Origin: Bostrychus sinensis
Taxonomy: Eukaryota; Chordata; Actinopteri; Gobiiformes; Eleotridae
Direction of reading: 5' to 3'
Length of the DNA: 64,000 nt
Assembly: GCA_020698575.1 (NCBI GenBank)
Contig: CM036250.1
Coordinates: forward strand, 21,727,500 to 21,791,499
Shown: positions 35,471 through 48,669 of the stretch, piece by piece
Layout of the letters: each line of letters starts with the position of its first letter
How positions within the stretch are numbered: the first letter of the stretch is position 1
Made by a program: the position numbers and the translations under genes
The notes under the pieces: generated by a model
What the model was told of the DNA's origin: nothing
Databases searched by the model: none
What the model saw: only the letters and a program-made list of their open reading frames with translations

Positions 35471-36579
35471 CAGCCAAATACATATGTACACAAAGGCCAC
35501 AAAGTGCTCTTAGAAACAGCCACTCACCACATACCAGTCTGTGTTACAATGTTGTCTTTTAGATGGACTAGGGCTAGACTTTCAAACATAATTATTAAAA
35601 GTTATTTTGTTTTATGCTGGCCTGTCTCCTCCAGAAGAGCAGTTTTGAATATGTAATGCTTTTATCTAACGCTTAATGCTTTATGTTTAGTTTGCTTGAG
35701 GACAACAGTTAGACATCTGACACCAAAGGGACTCCTCCTGCAAGTGCCCATAAATGATAGTTTTGCATTTGCCCCCTCACTGCTTTCACTGTGCAGCAGA
35801 TGTAGTTGGCTAAAGGCAGTTTTGATTACAAACAAAGCTACATCAGACGCAATGGCGTGCAGAGCACTTTAGTGATCATAGAGATAAAGGAATTAAAAGA
35901 CTACATAAAAGAATTATGTAGTGTGTGTATAGTGGTTGGGTCCATAATAAAAATGAATAGTTTTGATCTTCTCCAGAGCAAAACATCAAGCATGATTACT
36001 GACTGCAGTCACCAAGGTGTTACATGATCTGAAAAATCACTTTATTAAAAATGCAAAGGATTTTATCTTGGCCATTTACAATGTTGTAATGAAATATATG
36101 TCTACCAATACATAATCAGCGTGGAGGTACTAATGTATGCAAAATCTGCTTTCCCAAAACTAAAAGGGCTGTGTCTAATTTGACATGTGATTGTGATCAT
36201 CAAAACTGGTGTTGTAGCAATAAGAATTTTTATTGTCAACTCAGCACATTGAACAAGTCAGAATCATTGTCTAGTTAGCCTTAGGATGGTTGTCTTTTAA
36301 TAATAAGACATTTTGTCCCATTTTGTCAGAAAAAAAAATATCCACATTTTTCTTATGGATTGTTCATGTCTTTAAAACATTTCTGAATCAATTCAGAAAA
36401 GCCAATCGTCTTAATTTTATCACTGACTAATATTGACGTATATGCCTGATACAAATCTTACACAGCCGTGATGCACAGGTCAACAGCGGTGGGAAAGACA
36501 GAACCTGCCAAGCATGCATGCTCTAGAGATACACGTGGGTTTGTTTACCTCTGAGCTACACATGAAAATGGCTGTGCTC

Positions 36580-36611
<32 letters not shown>

Positions 36612-37137
36612 GACAACAACTGCAGCATATACAAGGTGCGTCAAATAAATCTGTGAACATTTGGCAACTAAATAAAACACGATAAACCACTGCCGTTATG
36701 GCGCTGAGCATGACTGAGGTTGTGGCGAGAAAAGCAGCCCTGTCAAATACGCTGTTGTCTGGAACATCAATGCTGCAGTCTAAAAGTTTGTACATAGATA
36801 TCAGCAGAAGGAAAGCAGTAATAACTGATGTTCATAGATTACTATCATACATTAGCTTTTACTACTAACATATGTCATTAGTTGGGAACACACAATAATG
36901 GTTTCAAAAAAAAATACATTTTGAGCTAATTCATTGTTCAGTCATATTATTATTATATCAGTTATTCATTTAAAGCTGACCTGAACCAAAATAGATGCAA
37001 TAATTAAGTCAGATGCATTAATGCATAATTTTTTAATCGAATCTTGTGTCTCTGAAACGAAATCACACTGAAACATGAGATGCCCAAAAATTCCTACCCT
37101 TAAGTCTCAAGGATAAAAATAATTTTGACTCTCCCCA
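35471..37137. other. Non-coding stretch with CTT repeat
   Basis: No accepted gene. 36,630-36,790 (AAGGTGCGTCAAATAAAT onward) may be a mobile-element fragment, but I cannot name it. Confidence 0.4.
36581..36610. repeat. (CTT)10 microsatellite
   Basis: Ten perfect CTT units; directly visible. Confidence 0.97.
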
Positions 37138-37987
37138 AATTCACAACGAAAACGTCACGGTGGCGTTGCAGCAGCGGATCGTTTTACGCGCGTCTTTTCA
37201 AAAGCGTCAATTCACACCGAAAGCGTCAGAGCTGAGTTTGGACCGGCGCGTCTGTGCATCTGCTCCCTGTTTTACTAACTTCATTCCTATAATTGGTGGA
37301 TATTCTTGCTTCTTCAGATGGTTAAGCAGAAATATTACGAACCGATTTATACCAAACTGTTTTTGTTTGAATAAAATGTACTTTTATCAATAGTACGTGA
37401 CCAATTATGCTTTTTTTTTATTGAGCTCACTTGGCGATCAGACAACAGCGCTACTATCGTGCTAGAAGTAGAATTACAATCTTTTTATGACTTAAAGTAT
37501 GTTAAAGTTCTCCACCTCAAGAATTAACTTCTCGTCGTCCATGGTGCAACAGTCACTGAAGTCCTTGGTGCGATGTGCGATGTTTACGTCGGTCATACAT
37601 TTAGAAAACCTTTATTTTGAAAGGGTAGCGGAAGTTTATTTTGACACTTGGTGCCTGTTTCCTGTGTTTCTCCGGCTGTAGCGCTGCTGGTTGATGCGGA
37701 GACGCTGGAAAAATAGAACTCCAACCTAATTTCAGCTTGCTTTCTGTTTTATTCAATCTGACAATTCACACCTGGGGATGTCATACGCACGTCTTACGAC
37801 CGACTCGCCGCGACACTACGCTCAAATTAGGAAGAAGCAAGACTATCCACCAATGAAGTTGGTAAAATAGGGAGCAGATCCACAGACTGCGCCGGTCCAA
37901 ACGCAGCTCTGACACTTTGCTTTTGAAAAGACGCGCGTAAAACGATCCGCTGCTGCAACGCCCCCGTGACGTTTTTCGGTGTGAATT
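37138..37987. mobile_element. CpG-rich DNA element with 160-180-bp inverted arms
   Basis: The left arm (37,138 to about 37,316) reads AATTCACAACGAAAACGTCA, GCGTTGCAGCAGCGGATCG, TTTTACGCGCGTCTTTTCAA, then TCTGCTCCCTGTTTTACTAA and GGTGGATATTCTTGCTTCTTC. The right arm (37,831-37,987) is its reverse complement in the same order, with few mismatches. Relative to the right arm, the left carries an extra stretch of about 15-20 bp that repeats the AATTCACACCGAAAGCGTC terminus (37,209-37,227), and ATTCCTATA near 37,283. The 500-bp centre has no long frame. It is a MITE-like element of unknown superfamily. Confidence 0.85.
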
Positions 37988-38782
37988 ATGCCTTGTTGAT
38001 TCCGGTATATAAAACTTTATAAGATTCTTAAGATGCTGCTAGTATTATAACCACACACACACATACACACAGGTTGTGTCAGGGTCCCAGTGCTCCTGCC
38101 AGCGTATTGCCAAAATAAACAGCATCATTCCTGTCAACACAGAAATCTCTGAGTGGGAAAGGGAGAGACAGAGACACACACCTGTGCCGGCTCTCTCGCA
38201 CTGTACAAACATCTGGCACTGAGAGATGTGCAGAGCGACGCAGCGGGGAGAAGAGGATCACTGTATTCATATTACAAACACATGCACACACACCTGCCCC
38301 ACAGAAATACAGAGTGCCACTGACAGGCCGCTCCACAAGTCATTTCCTGGCAGCCGTCGTCTCCTCTCTCCTTAATCCGTGCAGCTCGTGTTGACATCTG
38401 AGACGGCTGTATGAGATCCTCTCATATCTGACCTTTAACACAGCCAGACCAGAGCAGGTAAAGGTCTACAGCTCCCCAGTGACTTGCATAGATTTCATAC
38501 AGAGCACAAGAGCGAAGGAGAGAGAAAAAGTGGAAAGGTCTGAGCAAAATGTAGTTCCTCTTTCTTTTTAAGATCTTCTACTAAAGATATTTTTCCACAG
38601 TTAGCATTGTAGTTGCTTAAATAATTAATAATGCCCAATTGGTGATCTTACAGTATAACTATAATTTAAAAAAATTCAAACTTGCATACTTCAATATTCT
38701 GCAAAAGTCTAAATTTTCTTTTGTAGATCAAAAATCTTGACCCAAAAATAAAAGCACAGACAACAAGGGTAAAGATATGGTA
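37988..38782. other. Non-coding stretch
   Basis: No accepted gene. 38,070-38,420 is GC-balanced and unique; the 85-codon minus-strand frame there has no motif. A CA-rich patch is at 38,052-38,070. Confidence 0.4.
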
Positions 38783-39010
38783 CTAAACTAGATTCAAATG
38801 GTAATGAATCCACTAAAACTAATATATTGCCACTTTACTGACTCCTTGTGGTGGGAGTTAGTCCCTTTTGCTCTATCAGTAAAGATACAAAATCCTTTTA
38901 AAATTCTGATAGTGATTTTAGATCGATTTTTATCGAGATTTCTCGATACCCACACCAAAAAACTAATTCCTAAAGAGGCCCATTATTGACCTTTTCACAA
39001 AATTACATGA
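38783..39010 (-). mobile_element. Fish repeat family A
   Basis: On the plus strand it reads AATCCACTAAAACTAATATA, TGACTCCTTGTGGTGGGAGTT and TTGACCTTTTCACAAAATTA, parallel to the copies at 43,478 and 62,285. A decayed internal fragment. Confidence 0.55.
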
Positions 39011-40236
39011 AAATCCAACCATTACATACTCCTAAAACTGGCATACTCCCAAGTGGCTCTTCATTTTACCACCTACACCTTTTATATTTCAACCAAATTT
39101 AGCAAAGTTTTGACTGAGTTGTACTGTGTACTTATATATAACTCAAATACATGAATTGTGATGTAGGATTTAAAAGTTCTGGTGCCTTGAAACTGCCCCA
39201 TAAACTGACTTGCTTACAGAACCACTCTAATACACAGAGCATATAAGAACTTATAAATAAGCATGAAAATAAAAAAAGGACAGATGTTGACTTATCATAA
39301 ATATATAACCTGATAAAAATAAATAACAGATATATATTGCAATGTGCATTGAGCAAAACAGCAGCACCAGATAGCTTCAGGTGGCTCTCTCTGAACTAAC
39401 CACGATCATCTAACTGTAACTTTAAACTTATTTTTCAGGGCAGATTGGTGTTGAAGAAGACCAAGTGCCTCAGCTCACAGGGGCTGATCCGGTTTCTTCT
39501 CTCTGTTATTTTTTTCTGCCCTGTTTTTGAAAAGATCCTTTCAGAAAAAAAACGGCTCGCGGATGGGAACCAGCTCTCACCATTTACTTTGTACCAACTC
39601 GTTCACGACCGACCCATCACTACTTTAAGGCTTCATTAGAAATGCTCTGAGAGCTTCGCAGAACATGTGAGAAGTTGAATAAGTGTTAAACCTCCAGAGC
39701 TCACTGTGCTATAGCTCCCTCTTAAAACACCTCCGCAGGTGATTTGCTTTGGCAAACATTACAGATTAGCTTTGTTTCAGATTTGTAGCTCAAACAACTT
39801 TTATTGCAGGCCAAATCTACACATACCTAGACTTTTCCCTCACCAGACTAGCAGGTGATAATGACAGTATATGGTAGATTGGTTGGCTTCTGCTATAGTT
39901 ACCACATCAGCTTCATTACTTTAGTATAATACAGTGCCATCCTGGTCAAATATTACTTAAATATATGGAGTATGTGCTTCACAATGCATTTGAAATGAGT
40001 GCAGTCAAGAATAACTGGAGGAAAATTTTGCTACATTCAGCTCATAGATTTACATCTCCAACAACATAAATACAATACATTTTCATACTTTCCTAATCAT
40101 AGCCTCTGAAGATGAGATGTCAAATCATTTTAGTCTAAATCGTCAATTGTCTTTTGGTTTAAAGACCATTTCAACTCTCAAAAACAGTACTTAAGTACAG
40201 TACTTCCATCTCTGGTACCATTAAACATACATATGC
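39011..40236. other. Non-coding stretch
   Basis: No gene or clear repeat recognised. Confidence 0.45.
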
Positions 40237-40450
40237 ATATGAGGTTATGTTTTTGCCAGCATTGGTTTGTTGGTTGGTTTATTTTGTTGTCTGCCAGCAA
40301 GATAACTCAAAAAGGTAAGGATTGGATTTTGATTGACATTTAAGGGAAAGCACAATAATGGACCAAGGAGGACATTATTAGGGTTTGTTGTAAAACTGCA
40401 TAGATCCAGCATCTTTTGAAGATTCTGTAGCACGGCATGGCAGGGTACCA
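40237..40450 (+). mobile_element. Fish repeat family A, 5' part
   Basis: TATGTTTTTGCCAGCATTGG, a TTTGTTGGTTGGTT run, TGCCAGCAAGATAACTCAAA, GGATTGGATTTTGATTGACA and AATGGACCAAGGAGGA are the usual 5' features of this family. The minus-strand copy at 53,246 shares GCCAGCATTGGTTTGTTGGTT exactly over about 20 bases. Confidence 0.65.
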
Positions 40451-40871
40451 TTGTGTCTACAGAGAGCTATATGCTTGCAAAAAGGGTCTTACAGCGCTTC
40501 ATTCACTGACAGCTCCATGGGGTTAAATGCTATCAAGTAATAGCAATTAGTAAAAGTGGATATCAGCTAAAAAGCTGATGAGTGCTTTATCTGGCCGAGG
40601 GCAAAGTTTGTCCTGCGGGTCAGGGGTTGCCTACCTCTGCCTTACGGTGAGATTAAGCAGTCTTTAAACGCTTCATAAAGGTCAGGACAGTGCCAGTCCC
40701 GTTTTGTTTATCCCATTGCCTCCCAAGGCTCGCTGTGGCGCTTGATTGACAGTTGCCCACAGTGGATTGAGGCGGCGCTGCTGTTTTGAAAATATTTTTA
40801 ATTTTTATTATTATTTGATCCTCTTCAGCTCTAAATTTAGCATACTTGCTACATTTTATATGTGTTTGAAG
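40451..40871. other. Non-coding stretch
   Basis: No gene. CGAGGGCAAAGTTTGTCCTG (about 40,597) to about 40,650 may be a short DNA-transposon remnant; otherwise unique. Confidence 0.4.
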
Positions 40872-41590
40872 TAGGGCTGGGCAATAAATCAAATTTTGGA
40901 CGATGTCAAAAATAGCCAAATCATAAAATCAAGTTTAGCAATTAGCGTCCTGCAAGCACCGCACTGTTTCCTGTGTATAGTTACTGTGGAGACTCTGCAG
41001 ATGCTAAAAACACTGATAATCACAGAAAGGAGTCATTTTACCTCTGTAATGTCCCGGTTTGGATGTGGCAGCCAAAATGAACAGCACGGTGCTATGTGCA
41101 GTGGCAGCAGCAGCAGTGTCTTTGTTAATGTATGCTAATTAGTCATATGCTCTGCTTAGCGTCTTTTTACAGGCCTCTATGGTGTATAATGGTGTATAAA
41201 TTATAATAGACCTGGTCTTTAGTAGGAGAGAGGGCTAACACTAAAATACATTTATGTCACAGTTAAAGTAGAGCACTTTGCTTCTGCCTTGCTGTAGCCT
41301 AGCTAAAATAAAATACAATAACATAAAATAAAAATACTATGCAATACTCTAATCTAAAAAAAAATAAACCTACATTTAAATAGCCTTTTAATGCCAACAG
41401 AAATCAATTCAAATCATAATTTGGTTGAGAAATGAAAAAAAATTTTTTTTTATTTTTTTAGGTGTGAGGGTTAGGGTTATCCTTCAAACTAGGGCTGGGT
41501 GATGAGGCTATAAAATAAATTCTTGATTTTATTATTTTTTTCTCTGACAGTGAACAGAACTTTACCTTTCCTCTCTGTCTCCACTGTGGA
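40872..41590. mobile_element. Decayed element(s) with TAGGGCTGGG ends
   Basis: TAGGGCTGGGCAATAAATC at 40,872 and TAGGGCTGGGTGATGAGGC at 41,490 are in the same orientation. TAGGGCTGGGCGATA is the usual start of a common fish DNA element. The AT-rich sequence between has AAATCATAATTTGGTTGAG, which resembles the reverse of the AAATCATAAAATCAAGTTT stretch near the first end. Boundaries are approximate; these may be two separate fragments. Confidence 0.45.
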
Positions 41591-43477
41591 AAGCTAAGGT
41601 AAACAAAAGTCACGTGACTGTGGTCAGTGCCAGAATCGTATGAGACTTAACAAGAACAGATCACGCAAAGTTAATAGAAGAAAGTGAAATGCATTGTAAT
41701 GAAATGATTATTTCTCAAAGACAACTACAGTCAGTCCTGTAATAAAGCTGGACTCTCACATTGACTTTTGTGTTGCATCACTGTAGGGCAAGATGCAGTC
41801 GGAGCTGAGCAGTCTTGCTTCCTTATTGGTGTGTCCTATGCTCATGATACATATTCGATTTGCAGCATTTGCAGCATATTTGTATATCACACGCAACACG
41901 CCCACAAATAGCACACACCATTTTTCAAACTGCACTCACAATTTAGCACCCGTCTTAGTAAATATGGCCCCTAGTCTTAAGTTGCACCTCCAATAAATAT
42001 ATCTACATCAAATAATAAGTTTCTCGCACACTTCAGTGAAATGTGTGTTGGAGCACCTGCACACTGTAGTCCAGATGGGAGCTGCGATAAGGACAGGCGC
42101 TCACCCACCCCCTGCGCCCCCGACATGTGCCACCAGGGTCAGTCAGCCAGGGGTGCAGCGTCTGTCAGGGGCTGGAGCGGGCCGGATAACTGGTCACCGA
42201 GCAGTTTAATCTGCAGCACATTCCCAGCACCTGGATGTGTTGGCCCCACACCAAGCCCTGCAGCCCTCCAGTCTGGCACTGCCACTGTAGTGGGGCAAAG
42301 GGTTCGACGTCACTCGACTGGAAGTGGATAGATGGTGGCTAAAGCATGGCAGTCTTAAAGCATAGAGGTATGTCACTGGAGAAGTCTACAGAAGCCCAAT
42401 TCCGACAACCGTATCAACAGAAAAGATAATGTATGATGTAGTTTTCAGAAATTAACTTAAGTTTTAATTACCATTAGCATTAGCATTTTGCTTAAGTTTA
42501 CAAGCAGCTCATAGAGTGACCTACCTGCTCCTCTGAGTTACCGTACATAGTCATAGAGGACAAGAACGAGAACAGTACAAATCATATTACAGATTTTGGC
42601 TGATCTTATTCTTTGGATTTATGGTTTTATACTCACTTATAAACCCACTTGAATGACAATAAAGTCTAAATGTAAACTGTCTTGAAGAAAATAGTTTGGT
42701 TTCTTTGGTGTGGGGCTGTAGAGCTGCATTACTGTGTTTGAATACATGAATGTCCGCCTCAGGAGGATTTGCACGTAAGTCTTTGATTACCAGTTAGCAG
42801 TCAGCCTTTAAAATAACACAGGTCTTAAGTTTGCCTTTAGCAAATGCATGTAGCTTCGAGTGAAATCCTCTTCTGGGGATGAAGCCTTTACTTTTTGTCA
42901 TGGCTGGATTCTTCTTTGTTGTATGTCTAAATAAATTGGGGTTAACCACTGGTGGCCTAGCTCCAGTGTGAGCTTTGAAAAGACATATTTATTTTTTATT
43001 CTAGCAAAAAAATAATCACATTTATTGCCAGTGAGTCACCGAGGTGTAACAGGATGCACTGAATTGCATAACTGGGATGTGTGACAACATTTAGACACAG
43101 CAGCTTAATTTCCCTTATTTCCCAATCCTTAGCTCAGGACATTATCATCTTCTGAACACATCCAGAGACAAAGACATGCAGGCAGACCCACACGCTGCCC
43201 CTGTTCCCCGACACCCACACACATATTCACAGTGCTGTACAAGAGGCCTGACTAAAGCATGGCCATTGTTTACTTGCCTATACATTCAGTATCTGAGTAA
43301 CCCCTCAACACCGTAGGCTGCTAATGTGAGTTTTTCATAGAACATCTGTCAAAGTACAAAGACAATTAAAATCAGGCCTGCATCCAACGTCAAACTACTG
43401 ACACTGTATTTATATGATAGATGTGCTCCTTAAAAAGTATGTTTAAAAAATGTTTTAACCATTAACATAAAAGCATT
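41591..43477. other. Non-coding stretch
   Basis: No accepted gene. 41,870-41,985 (ending TCTTAGTAAATATGGCCCCTAG) looks like a fragment of a fish DNA repeat. 42,040-42,335 is an isolated GC-rich block with a 96-codon frame, without known motif or splice sites. Confidence 0.4.
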
Positions 43478-43830
43478 TGGAGAGCACAGACCTCTGCCAA
43501 GGCATAGTCGCAATAGGAAGGAAAAACTGCTCAGACAGGTTTTGAAGTTCAGGGAAATGTTCTGCCCATTGATCCACAAACCTCACAAACCAGTAGGTTG
43601 TTCCTTTATTGACCGCTTGTGGCTGGAGTTAGAATCTTTGGCTCTATCTCACAATGGCATAAGAAAAATGATGGATCCAGATCATATTCACACTAAAAAC
43701 TAAACATTTCTATCTTGGTCCATTACTCACCTTTCCTTAAAATTGTATCGAAATACAGCCTTTTCCTTTAACATTTTTTGTTAGCAGACAAACTAATAAA
43801 AGCTGAAGAAAACACAGCCTCCTTGTTAAC
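43478..43830 (-). mobile_element. Fish repeat family A with tRNA-like module
   Basis: Read on the minus strand: an AGACAAACTAATAAAAG-complement 5' region, then TAATGGACCAAGATAG, TGATCTGGATCCATCA and GAGATAGAGCCAAAG. Next comes TTGTGGATCAATGGGCAGAAC with the tRNA-like pattern of family B. The end is CCTTGGCAGAGGTCTGTGCT at 43,503-43,478. This is the longest continuous copy here and shows the order A - tRNA-like module - A end. Confidence 0.7.
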
Positions 43831-45824
43831 ATATAAAGTTGTAATAGAGAATGTAGATGTCAATGGGTTTGAATATTAGAAAATGCATTTGCTTCAAGTA
43901 TAAAGTTCACTAAAACAAGCAGGGTTTGATTTGTATTTTACTGTTAAAACATAAATAAAAAGCTAGATCAACACACTCATCTCAGCCCTTAAGCAAACAT
44001 GAATAAAACCAAACTGTATTTGAAGCTCAAAGGCACGCAAATCTTTGCTTTTCTTCTTTGCTAATCGACTCAAATGTTGGTTAGATTATCATCTATTTAG
44101 CATCACATTTAAAGGCTTTAGAGATCCAGCTACAGTATTAATATTAATGCCAATAATGCAGCAAAACAAATGGAATTAATAGGATTTATAACAAAAATTA
44201 AACCCACACGCAGTGCTTAAAAGCTGTGGTCCAGTAATTTTACACATTTTCATTTGTCTGACAACACTATTAATCTTGGTTTGTTAAATGCAACTAAGAA
44301 ATCTCTGTACCTAAAACTCATGGCAGTTTATATTTAGTAGTGGGGGGTTGACCAGAAAGAAACAGCACTTTTACATGAGTACAGATCCTGAGAACTCCAC
44401 CTCTGCTTTTATTTCAGTGTGACAGACAATACAGCATCTTTATAGCTCAACACTATTAGGAAGCCAATGAAGGGTTTATATTAGCGCCACACTCGTCCAA
44501 CATTTGAAATCAGAATACAGACTGAACGAGATGAAGAGTGTAAGACAAGAAAAGAAGCCAAGAGGCACCTAGTCATGAAGAAAGAGGGAGCGAGTGGTGA
44601 ATTCTAGGTAGGGGACCTTGGAAAGCTTTTGTTCTCTCAATACGCAGGCTAAGTGAGGCAGCACTTGGCAGCTGGTTCAAAGCAACAAACTCTGAATCAA
44701 TCTTTTATGGCTTGTCCAAACAGACTGTTCCAAAGACATACACAAGAATACAACTACACAAATACACACGCGCACAAGTACAATCAAGTACAAGCGGCAG
44801 ACAATCCCAGCACTTTGTAGCAGGGCTGTGTTGTTTCTCTTGAAAGGCTTTTTGTGCATGCATGTAAAGCCTGAAACTGGAGTGAGTCTGGCATGATACC
44901 CAAAGTCACTGTGTGTGTGTGTGCTTGCATGAGTGTGTGTGTGGCCAATGTGTTTCTTTAATGAGCTCGGTTTACACACTTCGTTAATTGGCTGGCACAG
45001 CGAAGGGCCGTTCTCTGCACACTGCACCCTCTCTCAAACACACAGATCTCCATTTCAGCGTGCTTATTTATTCATGTATTAGTTAGTTTGTTCCACTAGG
45101 TTCACTTGCAGGCTGCCGTAGTAATTGCCACTATATTCTCTGCATTGATTTTCACTTCGAGTGCAACAACACAAGCGCCCGTGTACAAAAAGTCGCTGCT
45201 AAAGAGCCCCTTCTTCTTTGAAAAGCTAACTGTGCAAAAACACTGCAAATTGTCTTCTCTTATACTGTTAGCCATTTACACATATCTTCCAAACACCTTA
45301 ATTCCCAGTAACAAAGAGAGGTAATGGCTTAGAATTGAAAGGGCGTATCAAAAAAAAAAAAAAAAAAAAAAAAAAAGAATGCAATTTGATCAGCCTTCTC
45401 ATTAAAGAAGTCTCCAAAGCTACAATTTTCACAAACACAGTTGCCAGAGCACCACACAACAGTTATTTAGCCAATAATAAAATATTTATTTTGATACTTT
45501 TTTTTTTATTTGATATGTCTTTTTAGCTTCAACTTTTTAAGCCATATCTTAAAATAATGTTTTAGCACTTACACTACAGGCTATGCACTTTCACCCTTTT
45601 TGCACTGGCTAAATCCTAGGTTCAGAGATAGGAGTTTGTTTTTTGGTCAGTGACTCTAAATTGAATGATATTGACAATTAATGTGATATTTTGGCAGTAT
45701 CATATCCATTTGATGAACAGTACTGTGCAGAAGTCTTACTCAGTTTTTTAAAAGGCTATAAACAAAGAAAGATGTATCAAGGTACAAAAATACAAAAAAC
45801 ACGAAGAAAGGAAATCAATTTTAA
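43831..45824. other. Non-coding stretch with poly(A)
   Basis: No accepted gene. A 27-base A run is at 45,350-45,376. GT/CA-rich patches occur at 44,910-44,945. Confidence 0.45.
45350..45376. repeat. Poly(A) run of 27
   Basis: Uninterrupted A run. No recognisable retroposon body lies immediately upstream, so its origin is open. Confidence 0.95.
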
Positions 45825-45960
45825 ACTAGAAGCACTCAGAGAGTGTAGACCTCTGTCATGGCACCTGTCTTGTCTCGCAATGGTAAAGAGGAAATGCCCT
45901 TTGTGTTGAGCCACAAAAGCTTTATATCTAAACCAAACATTTGTTCTATTAGTGAGTGAA
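45825..45960 (-). mobile_element. Family A end with degraded tRNA-like module
   Basis: The plus strand begins CTAGAAGCACTCAGAGAGTG then TAGACCTCTGTCATGGCAC, the reverse of the family A end. TTGAGCCACAAAAGC lies about 80 bp inward, at the place of the family B head in other copies. Confidence 0.6.
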
Positions 45961-48123
45961 GTTCGTCTCTCAGCATCCCAAATTGTCACTTACGTTCTTT
46001 AGATTCTCAACCCTTGGCAAGATGTGCTGAATTAAACCAAAGAAAAGCAAGCTTTCTTTTCCTTATACACAATATTCATCATCTCTGTAAAAATAGCACT
46101 GACCGCACATTCCCAGGCAGTGTGCTCTGTCTGTTTGCTGCTCAGGGCTTGCTTTTGGTGAGCAATAGGACGAACAGTGCAGGGAGATTTTTGTAAACAC
46201 ACAGGAGCCAGGTTCAGTGTGCATGGCCCTGGATACTCCTGATATGCAGCTGCTACAGCCCAATGTGATGGAGCCACACTAAACATGATTACAGATGAAA
46301 ATGGCGTACATGTGTGTGGTTATGTGGGCCAACATGACAGGAGGCCTGCTGGGAGAGATAACTGCTCAAATCTGTCCTCTCCTTCTCACTCACACCCCTT
46401 TAGCTCAGGACTCTAAGAGCTTAGGCCAAAGCTGCATCCTCAACTAAACTCTAACTCGCAGTTTTCCCAAGTCCATAATAGTAAAAGTGGAAGTGGGATG
46501 AACAACAAATGCATTAGCAGCTCTGTCCAGCCTGGGTTATCACATATTAATGCGGCAAGAGTCTATGTTCAAGCACATATGCAGCAGGAACACACTGACA
46601 GACAGAGAGGCAGTGTCGGACCAGACTTATAAAATATTTAAACAGGATGCTTTAAAGTAGAAATTGAATTCGGGTGGGATAGCAAGAGATCCCGGGTTAC
46701 TCCAAACACCATAAAATAAATAGTATGTCTTCTCTAGATAATTGTGACTGTGAAACTCAAATAGAAGCAGCCAATGTTCCCATCTCTGATCTCCTCTTTT
46801 TTTTTCACTCCCTTTTTTTGTAACTGTATTTTTATTTGCTGTGACCCATTGCCCTTCTCACTCATTCTAGCCATGAACAAACAACTCCATGCCAGATGGA
46901 TTTTTTCCACACTGTGCACCAAACACCTTTGGAGGTGAGAGAGGCAGATCCCCCATCTCTGGGTTGAGGAAAGTTAGCACTGAATTAATGTCGTAAGAGC
47001 AAAGTGGTGCTTTTTGCTGTGGACAGTGGTCAAAGGGCAGCAGTGGGGCCAGAACATTGACTTGTCTGGCACAAGACAATTACAAAATTACAAAATAACT
47101 TTTTTATCACTAACTGTAATATATAATATGCCATATAGACTAACATGTATGATGACTCTCAGTCTGAATCACAGCAAATAAGGTTTATGAAGACGTCATT
47201 AGGACTTGTAGAATATGTTTTATCTCTCATTCAAGAGATTTGATCAATTCTGAATTAAACTGGTTAGAGAGCTGAGTTTTATAGTTTTTGGATGGAGGAG
47301 TTTTGAACTGAAATCTAATTTTATTGGTTTATAGTGGATGAAAGCCTTAGACTAGTTTGGACTTGTTAGCAGTCATGTGTCTTCTGCTGGGAGTGAGTGT
47401 GATGGTCATGATGGTCAGTTTGCTTGAAAAGTAACTTTTATTTATTTATTTAAGAAAAAACAACACAAAGGATCTGGATTTGATAACAGATGTGGTAGTA
47501 ATAGAAGCAGAGGTAGTAGTATTAGTAGGTTTTGATATGCTAGAACTTTTACGCAAGTAATATTTTTGTTCACTGCTTTTATTTCTACATCACTTTGAAG
47601 TACTTTTACAAAATGTTTTTTTCTTTTTCCACTTAAAAGTAATGAACCATACAAGACTGTTTTGTACATAAGGTGAGTAATATTAAGTGCTGTGCAGCAA
47701 TCCTGCAGCACTACGGACAGCTCCCATCTGAATCCTGCACAGATGAGGTGACGTGGGATAGTTATTCTCAAAGTGTGGCCCCTGGGCCTTTAAGGGCCCT
47801 CATTAGAGTAGTCAAATTTCCCTGAATATTCCCTTTTTCAATCGGGGCTACATCAGGGGTTATCCCTGCTCAGTCTGACACTAATGCTCCAGTGTGTAAC
47901 ATACTGCCGTCTTACCTGTGTCTTACCTCAAAATGACACCATCAACCCTGTTACTTCTTCAGTCTCAGAGATAAAGCCTGAGAGAAGATAAATTGATTTG
48001 TTCCTATTTTATGCAAATGCCACAATAGGACAAAATAATCTCTGGATTTTAGCAATTTATGGCTCAGTCATTACTAAGCAGCAATAACTTTTCACAGTGC
48101 TATAACACCACAAAAGCTATAAA
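45961..48123. other. Non-coding stretch
   Basis: No accepted gene. At 47,765-47,800 TCTCAAAGTGTGGCCCCTGG is a short remnant of a fish DNA transposon end. Confidence 0.45.
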
Positions 48124-48669
48124 GGTGGTTCTCAAACTTTTTATTCCAAGTACCACAACAGAAAATATTTAGCTTTCCAAGTTTGGTTGAAATTAAAAAT
48201 GTGATTTTAACTTAAGACCCTAACACACCAATTCAACACCTGACCACTGTTAGAAAAGACTGTTCTGTTACCTCACATCACGTGTCTCCAGAAACACAGG
48301 GGTGATAACATGACACATCAGAGCGCTCTTTTGAGCCTGACGCTCTTGACAAATCTGCCCTGACTGTGCCTGAGAGTAAATAATCAGCCTGGTGTATCCC
48401 AGTCTTTAAGCATGACTATACCAGGACTAACCCTGGTCTTCACCTATGCTTGGACCAAAACAAAAGAATGAAAAACTTGAATAAATAGACAAGCACTAAA
48501 CCTCTTCCTAAAACTGTTCAAAAAGACACAGGACTAAATCCAGGAGTAAACTGGACCTAAACCAGGACTGAGGTGCCCTTAACAACTGCAGGACTAAAAC
48601 AGAACAAAATCAACCACTCTTTTAAATTGTTTTTAACTCCAGTACCCGTAACAGTTTCAGAACCACTGT
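48124..48669. mobile_element. TIR element with AGTGGTTCT ends
   Basis: Left end GGTGGTTCTCAAACTTTTTA followed by CAAGTACCACAACAGAAAAT. Right end CAGTACCCGTAACAGTTTCA then GAACCACTGT. The two ends are inverted copies (TGGTTCT.AAACT). About 545 bp, with no long frame. Inside, phrases such as CAGGACTAAACC recur (48,420-48,600), a low-order internal repetition. Confidence 0.7.

Noticed and set aside
42041..42331. GC-rich 96-codon plus-strand frame, looks exon-like by composition
   Set aside because: The Cys/Pro/Ser-rich product matches no family I know, and no convincing acceptor/donor pair encloses it. It could still be part of a non-coding conserved block or an unknown repeat.
45350..45376. 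Processed pseudogene tail
   Set aside because: The A run has no recognisable coding or retroposon sequence upstream and no clear target duplication.
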